A model generated the notes under the pieces. The model was not told where the DNA came from. It made no database searches and worked only from the letters and a program-made list of their open reading frames with translations. DNA of 64,000 bases. Source: Emmonsiellopsis sp. PD_33. Lineage: Eukaryota > Ascomycota > Eurotiomycetes > Onygenales > Ajellomycetaceae. Positions within the stretch are counted from its first letter, which is position 1. Each line of letters starts with the position of its first letter. The translations under genes were made by a program, and so were the position numbers. This document shows, one piece after another, positions 57,886 to 64,000 of the stretch. The DNA is taken from assembly GCA_032988165.1 (NCBI GenBank), contig JANTQF010000029.1, positions 124,001-188,000 on the forward strand, written 5' to 3'.

Positions 57886-59712
57886 CAATGATCCTGACTG
57901 GAAAATATCCGAAAATAAGTCCGGTGCGCTTAGCAATCAGCAGCAAAGAATTCCGTTGCAGTACATGTATCCATATTCACGAGACGGACTCTTATGATAG
58001 CAAGGTAAGTGGAAGCCTGGATTTAAATAAATCCGGCGGAGGACTGGCGTTTAAACTCTCCGCGTCGGAGAACGCATAAGTACGGAGCTCCGTACAGGCT
58101 CGGGGATTAGCAGTCAGCTGTCTGCAAGTCGCGAGAAGAAATCGAATATCTCCATGGGGTCTGCCATTGGCTAGGGTGTGCTAAATACCCCCGGAAAAAA
58201 ATGACTAGGCTGAAAGAAAAATAGCATGTACTTACCTGCCTCTACTACATTTGCTACTTTGTCTTCTACAACATCTTCAACTACATCTTTGACTAGTCCT
58301 ATCACTACCTTATATTCAAAATGTCAGTTCTGCTGCTATCTACTGCCCCTGAGAGCTCGTTTTCAGATGTAGAATGACTCACGGGTCCCAATTCAATTTA
58401 GCTGCTTTCATTGAGGAAGCAGGAGTTTTTGACACCCAACAGCTAGTGATACAGCCACTGGATGGAGACCAACTGGCAGACTGTATTGAGATTGAGTGCT
58501 TCTTGCAGAATGATGAGGTTGAGGAGGTAGAGGTAGATTTGAAAACAATCTGCTACACTGACCTCCCCTACCTGCACCCCTGGCCGCTGAAATTGTACCA
58601 TCTGCAAATCCTACTATGATGTCACCTCACAGGGTATAAACCAGGCATTTTTTGAGAGGTTAGGGGGGGAGGCAGACACAGCAGCTGAAATTCCTGATTC
58701 TAGGGAGCTGTAATGCACAGAGTCAGTTGGTGGCAGATATGCAGAGTCAGTTACTACCTAGTAGCAGTGGGAGACAGTCAGGTGTTGGCAGGTGATATCA
58801 TTGAAATCCCAGCCCCCATACCAGAATCTTGTGGGACACTTCCACGGCTAGGAAATGCTAACAGCTTGTGGAATGGTTGAAGCACTGTGGAAACATGGTG
58901 GAAAACCAAAAGTTATGGTTTCCTGATGGTTACTTTTTCATTCCACTATGTCAAAGACCCACGAAATTCCGGTATGAGGTCAGATTACTCAGCTTATTAA
59001 TGGGTGGGTGGAGTTGGGATGTATGTACTGTACATACTTCTAGGTGCTAGTGTTCGATATGTAATATCAGGTACCAGTTATTTTTTTTCCCAGGTGTATT
59101 TAGGACACCGTCATTGGCTGCCCAACGCTTTCACTTTTAGGTTGTTGCCGTAACAAAAAGCTTATCGTTGCTGGTTTGCTCTGCTATGTATCTGCGGATC
59201 CGATCCTAAACTCCGACCGCACAACAAAAAAACGCCGTGGTTCGTCGAAGATTCGAGGGATGGTGGGGTTATTTTCCGCCCTGCCGCAGCAGGTTTTTTC
59301 GTGCAACCGTAACATTCCTTCGAGCTGGTCGGCGAAGTAAATCAGTCCGAGTTCGGAGAGAATGTTAAACGACTCCTGCCGGAGGGGTGCTTCTAAAGCT
59401 CCGACAACTAAGTGACGTAATTATAGAAGGTCCAGGCCGGAGGACTGGAGAAATCTGGAGATAACAGGAGACACCGTTCGGATGAGAGAATGGCTCGAAT
59501 CAATGATGGCTCACAGACTCACGGTGGCCCGGTGAAGGGGGAAATTGATGTCGAAAAACGTATTTATACCGCGTTAACACCTCCTGTGATGGAGAGACCC
59601 AAACACACGATCTTTCATGCAACCTTTTGTTGACTGATTTCGCCAACGACTCATCCCCAAAACACATACTCAACTACTGCGACTTTTTATTTGCAAAACC
59701 AAACCCTCCAAA
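57886..59712. other. Intergenic region around the relic
   Basis: Apart from the CpG-poor relic, this 1.8-kb region has no supported gene. The last 150 bases are the probable leader of the aldo-keto reductase gene. Confidence 0.4.
58205..58840. other. CpG-poor repeat relic
   Basis: About 640 bp with very few CpG sites beside ordinary flanks. A frame at 58374-58619 (81 residues, acidic, FNLAAFIEEAGVFDTQQ) is the only readable piece. Composition resembles the interior of the neighbouring copia element, so I take it as a mutated transposon fragment. No family is identifiable. Confidence 0.4.
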
Positions 59713-60805
59713 ATGCCTACTATCGTCGGGAAAGAAGTCGGCTCAACCGGCTACGGCCTCATGTGTAAGGTTTCCGTCCGCTACTGTTGTAGTTGATAAG
59801 ATAGCTGACCTATTCACGACGTGACCAGCTTTTACTTGGTGTGCAGAGCCGGCACCGGAGTCCAAATACACCCCGCTGCTAGACAGAGCACTCGAAATAG
59901 GGGCCAATTTTTGGAATGCTGGCGAGTTATACGGAACTGCAGAGTATAATTCTCTCCATATGCTCCACGACTATTTTGTCAAACACCCCGATGCGGCCGA
60001 CAAGGTGGTTTTAAGCGTCAAAGGCGCCTTGATTCTAGGGACGATTAAGCCGGATGGATCAGAACAGAACATCAGACGCAGTGTCGATGAATGCTTGAGG
60101 GTGTTGGACGGCACAAAGGAAATCGACATCTTCGAATGCGCCCGTGTGGACCCGGCATATCCCATCGAGGAAACCGTTGGAGTCCTAGCGAAACTGGTCA
60201 AAGAGGGAAAATTTAAGAGTATTGGCTTAAGCGAAGTTAATGCAGAGACGATACGTCGAGCGTAAGCAGGGCCCCCGCGATTGACCACTACAAGTCTAAT
60301 TTGTTTTATGTGCAGACACAAAGTCCACCCAATTGCGGCAGTCGAGGTTCAGCTATCCATGTGGTGTACAGATATACTTCACGACGGGGTGGTTGCTACA
60401 TGCGCCGAATTGGGAATACCCATTGTAGCATATTCTCCACTGGGTATGGGAGCTCTGACGGGCAAGATTACTAAAGTCTCAGATATTCCCAAAGGCGACA
60501 TCCGAAACCACCAGCCATGGTTCCAGGAAGATGCCTTGGCGGCGAATAAAAAGTTTGTTGACGATGTCAAGTTGTTCGCTCAGAAGAGGAATCTATCTCC
60601 GGCCCAGGTTGCGTTGAATTGGGTCAGGACCCTGGGGAAGGAGAGCAGCATGCCCACGATCATCCCTATTCCAGGAGCTTCTTCAAATGAGCGGTTAATG
60701 GAGAACATGAATGAGATAGCCCCGTTTTCTGCCGCGGAAATGAAGGAACTCGACGGCATGATCAAGACGAACAGTCTCCAAGGTGGCCAAGGTGGACGGG
60801 GGTAA
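59713..60805 (+). CDS. Aldo-keto reductase, pyridoxal reductase type (AKR8), 324 aa
   Basis: NADPH-dependent reduction of an aldehyde, probably pyridoxal to pyridoxine, in the cytosol. Exons 59713-59764, 59829-60261 and 60316-60805, giving 324 residues. The first exon gives VGKEVGSTGYGLM and the second FTWCAEPAPESKYTPLLDRAL, which together form the AKR opening. The catalytic set follows: Asn/Tyr in FWNAGELYGT, Lys in SVKGA, and an Asp/Glu-rich stretch with FECARVDP where AKRs usually have HRxD. Later motifs are IGLSEVNAETIRRA, VEVQLSMW, VAYSPLGMGAL and IIPIPGASSNERL. The 5' splice at ATG-T|GTAAGG with acceptor GACCAG is needed to keep the family sequence. This substitution of HRxD is usual for the AKR8 branch. 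Confidence 0.88.
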
Positions 60806-61580
60806 TTACTCCAAAAGCCGATCAAAAGGCTTGAATTTCTTCGTCGGACTGATTCCATCGGGGTCGGTGGCTGGTTAGTTATATGCGAGGGCTTTATAGG
60901 GTATGGGTTATTGGAATGAATGTATCTATCTATCGCACTGGAATAAGTCAGTTATACGGTGCTGGGAGAAAAACAGTAGCAGCAGAAGGGGACTCGTGGT
61001 TGTGGGAGTCAGATCAAGTGTAGGAATTTTTTGTCAACAGTCAATTTCACAAATATATGGAAACTGTCGGTATTGCAGAATTCTCTTGTTCATCCTTAAG
61101 ACCTCGAATGTGAGAGTAATAATAGACCAAAGGGAGACTTACCATGCGGATATGAGTGGTTTGGACCATTTGCCGTGTTGCTTTGGATTGGGGGATACGG
61201 TCCAAGAACTGGGCCTGAAGGGTTTAATGCTAGAGATTAGGACCGGCGTGTTGTTAGGTATACATCAGTCTCTTCGTCATCATGGCAGAAGTTGGAAGAA
61301 TGATGGGAAATGGAACGCGATGATGTCGAATGGACGCGAGGAAGATGAAAATATATTTGTGTGGTTGTCCTTTCATTTCGAGAGAGATTATGATGCTAGT
61401 CCCAATTAGGGAAGGCGGCGGGCAGCTCCCCGGCTGCAGCACATCGACATCATCGAACACCAAACACCACATCGACGAAACAATCCGCATACATCCCGCC
61501 ATTTGCCCCCCGCCAGCACATACCCCATTACCAGATACACTGTATCTTACCTTGCATTTTTCCTAGCTGCCCAACTCGTG
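60806..61580. other. Intergenic region
   Basis: About 775 bp; the frame at 60903-61409 has no recognisable domain. Probably the 3' UTR of the reductase gene and the promoter of the next gene. Confidence 0.4.
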
Positions 61581-63444
61581 ATGGAAGGCTCTCCGGACCT
61601 CAATCCCGATGCGCCGCGCTCCAGCTTCCCCAAATCCCCGTCCGAATTCGACGCTGACATTCGAGTCTCCTTCTCGAAGCTCGACAACAAGTATATTTTG
61701 GAAGCAGAGGATGGAACCGAGTATGAGTTTGATAATGCGCTGAAGAGATGGGTTCCTTTGGTAGGCTGTTCATGAGCTCTTGTGCCTTTTTGCCCCCTTC
61801 CCTTGCCTATTGATGGGCCCCGCTTCTGTCTGGAGTTGTGTTTTTGTACTTGGCCCTATGAGGTATACCCCCCCTTGGGTCGATGGCAGGCTTTGTCATA
61901 AGCAAGCCGCAAGCGGATAAAACGAAGAGACTGGAATGCGCGTTGAAGCACTCCTCCCCGCTTCATTTGCCGCATTCCTGGTTCTTCTGTTTTATTTGCT
62001 CCCGACATTAGTGTTGGGCAGGTGGTGAGGAATGAAACCCAAAGCAACCTACATTCCATTGGATGGAGGAACAGTTATTCTAACTGCTTGGCCTTGGTTT
62101 TTGGTCTATTTGGGGGAGTTACATAGGTGGACGATGCCCTCTTAGAACAACAAAGAGAGGCGTACAAAGTACATGGCGTGGACGAACATGAACCTGCCGA
62201 TTTTAAACAGAGACAGCAACGGCTGAAGCGGAAGCAGTATGTTAATGGTGAAGAGGTTAGTGACACACCCCTAACTATGAATCAAGAAGCCACCGATTTA
62301 CTGATGATATTGCTGGAACGACGATCAGGACAACAAGCAAGCCCAACCCCCTAAACCTAAGAAGGCGCGTGTGAATACTGCCGTCTACGTTACCTCTATC
62401 CCGCTCGATGCCACGATTGACGAAGTAAACGAGCTCTTCAGTAAATGCGGAGTGATTGCAGAGGAAATCGACCGTGGTCGCCCAAGGATAAAGATGTATA
62501 CTGATGATGAAGGGAAATTCAAGGGGGACGCGTTAGTGGTTTATTTTCGACCCGAGTCTGTCAATCTTGCTATTCAGATGCTCGACGAATCGGACTTTAG
62601 GTTTGGTGAGACAGGGCCCCAGGGTAAAATGAAGGTCCAGGCGGCGGATTTCTCATTCAAATCGCAGAAGGAGGTACCGGTTAAGCAGAATATGAGTGAA
62701 AAGAGAAAGATTATGAGGAAGACCCAAAAGTTAAACAGGTTCGTGCTTTTCAGTCCGTTTGTGGGGGCCCGCTTCGTTTCGGGCAAAATTTCGGGGGGGT
62801 AATTTCCCTCCACGGGCAGTCTATTTAATGCTGACGTGACCGTAGTAAACTTGCGGATTGGGATGATGATGAGCCTGCTGCCGTTAACCCAAGAGAATCC
62901 CGATGGGATAAAGTGGTTATTCTCAAGCATATGTTTACGTTGCAAGAGCTTGAGGTAAGTGCTGGGTCCAACGCCGACAACGACAGATACACCATGCTTA
63001 CTCCAGTCAATCTCCAATTAGGAGGACCCTGCTGCAATCCTCGATATCAAAGAAGATATCCGGCAAGAATGCTCGAAACTGGGGGAGGTTACCAATGTTG
63101 TGCTATATGACAAAGAGGAAGCTGGGGTGGCGAGTGTACGGTTTTCCAATGCAGAATTCGCAAATGCATGCGTCCAGGTCAGTACTCTAAAAACAAAACA
63201 TATGGGAGACAATCTAATACAAACGCATATGCAGAAAATGGATGGCCGATTCTTTTCTGGGACCCGGGTAGAAGCGTACATTGCAGATGGCAGCGAGAGG
63301 TTCAAGAAATCCAACGCCAAAAAGGCAGCGGCACTAGAAGCGGTAGATGCGGACGAGGGGTGGGAAGGCGACCATCCGAGCGACGAAGAGGCCAAGCGGC
63401 TGGATAAGTTCGGGTCATGGCTGGAGGGAGAAGCGAAAAGCTAA
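61581..63444 (+). CDS. CUS2: Cus2 / HIV Tat-SF1-like splicing factor, 397 aa
   Basis: U2-snRNP-associated factor that aids U2 folding and SF3b binding, controlling Prp5-dependent prespliceosome formation. Exons 61581-61760, 62127-62255, 62329-62738, 62846-62954, 63022-63177 and 63235-63444, summing to 397 residues. The first exon carries YILEAEDGTEYEFDNALKRWVP, an Ocre-like/start motif of the family. RRM1 lies in exon 3 (TAVYVTSIPLDATIDEV, GDALVVYF). The linker has ADWDDDE, followed by VVILKHMFT and a UHM-type second RRM with ASVRFSNAEFANACVQKMDGRFFSGTRVEAYIADG. The C-terminus is acidic. The intron before 63235 splits the RNP region. Nuclear. Third spliceosome gene of the window. Confidence 0.92.
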
Positions 63445-63977
63445 CTAGCCAAACACCGTGTTTATGTTCTGGAAATTTGCCTTGTGCTCTTGGGCTCCTC
63501 GCTGCGATTCTTGGCCTAGGTTACTATTGGACGGTGTAGGGGTTGGCAGCCTGTTCTGTATATGTATGATAAGTTGTATCGACACGCTGGTTATTCCTAC
63601 AAGCATCATGTTGTTGTCCTGTATTACTATTTTGATATCTTTGTGGTTCGTGCCTGGAGAGTTCCATGGGGTGGTCCAGTGACTGCCGCGCTAGTCCTGA
63701 TCCAGCCGCACTAGCGCTGTATCCGGCCTAGCGCGGCACGCAGCAGCGGCCCCTGCCCAGGTGGAAGCGGCGCTAGGCCCGATCGGGGGTGGACGCTAGC
63801 CCAGCGCGGGCTAGCGCGGCAGCACACAAACATCTCTCGCTGCACGCTTCCTTCTCCTCTTCTTCTCCTTTCTCACCGCCCATCCCAACCTCACCTCATC
63901 CTCGCTGCCCGTCCTCGCCGCCTCGCTGCCATCCTCCGCCCTCGTCTCCCCGTCGTCCCTCGCCTGCACATCCCACA
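63445..63977. promoter_or_regulatory. Beta-tubulin upstream region with CTAGCGC/GCGCTAG cluster
   Basis: Five exact copies of CTAGCGC or its complement GCGCTAG lie at 63688, 63711, 63728, 63770 and 63811, plus CGCTAG at 63794, all within 131 bp. The last two form a perfect 9-bp inverted repeat (CGCTAGCCC, 5-bp spacer AGCGC, GGGCTAGCG) at 63794-63816. A C/T-rich leader at about 63838-63970 then leads to the beta-tubulin start codon. Probable factor-binding array. Confidence 0.55.
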
Positions 63978-64000
63978 ATGCGTGAAATCGTACGTTGTTG
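63978..64000 (+). CDS. TUB2: Beta-tubulin, exon 1 only (continues beyond window)
   Basis: The only codons present are ATG CGT GAA ATC (MREI), 63978-63989, followed by a GTACGT donor at 63990. Every fungal beta-tubulin begins MREIV, and the classic benA/tub2 structure has an intron exactly after the fourth codon, so the match is strong despite being so short. The C/T-rich leader fits a highly expressed gene. The rest of the gene lies to the right. Confidence 0.75.

Noticed and set aside
1..64000. CRISPR arrays or bacterial operon features
   Set aside because: Spliced nuclear fungal genes throughout; no repeat-spacer pattern seen.

Overview
The window is nuclear DNA of a filamentous ascomycete. 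Genes are interrupted by short (about 50-110 nt) GT-AG introns, and the protein families are typical of Eurotiomycetes. The gene content and the CpG-depleted transposon suggest Onygenales, but I cannot fix genus or species from sequence alone. Exon boundaries below were worked out by hand from splice sites, reading phase and recall of protein families. For every multi-exon model given as complete, the exon lengths sum to an intact reading frame.

Layout. 1-2.9 kb: a C2H2 zinc-finger regulator running off the left edge (-), divergent from a small acylation-signal protein (+). 4.8-7.0 kb: a kelch-like membrane protein (-). 10.2-12.1 kb: an HNH_2 nuclease-domain protein and a small secreted protein (both -). 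14.2-18.7 kb: the splicing factors CLF1 (-) and PRP31 (+), head to head across 363 bp. 20-25.5 kb: a UPF0643 protein, a MITE and a VWA/Vwaint-type protein. 26.5-29.5 kb: a six-exon enolase and a small secreted protein (both -). 31.8-39.5 kb: a truncated phosphotransferase-like fragment, a serine beta-lactamase/transesterase-fold protein, a second copy of the MITE, a second HNH_2 protein and an MFS transporter. 41.5-43.1 kb: S-adenosylhomocysteine hydrolase. 43.9-46.8 kb: a divergent pair, UPF0261 and PEP-hydrolase-like TIM barrel. 47.5-51 kb: a GNAT-like protein and a secreted GH3 beta-glucosidase. 52.46-57.88 kb: a Ty1/copia retrotransposon with two 311-bp LTRs. 58.2-58.8 kb: a CpG-poor relic. 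59.7-63.4 kb: an aldo-keto reductase and a Cus2/Tat-SF1 splicing factor. 63.98 kb: the first four codons of beta-tubulin.

How genes relate. Three spliceosome genes lie here (CLF1, PRP31, CUS2-like), two of them sharing one short bidirectional promoter. The UPF0261/TIM-barrel pair corresponds to the two halves of the plant Tm-1 fusion protein, which suggests a shared but unknown role. SAH hydrolase, enolase and GH3 are ordinary metabolic functions. I see no secondary-metabolite core enzyme.

Most notable. (1) The copia element has a 5.1-kb block in which I find no CpG by eye, and its two ends fall at the same position inside the two LTRs; this is what a crossover between a mutated circular copy and an unmutated solo LTR would leave. 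(2) The divergent Tm-1-like pair. (3) A two-copy, TA-flanked MITE family with hairpins nested in its arms. (4) A cluster of CTAGCGC/GCGCTAG motifs and a perfect palindrome upstream of beta-tubulin.
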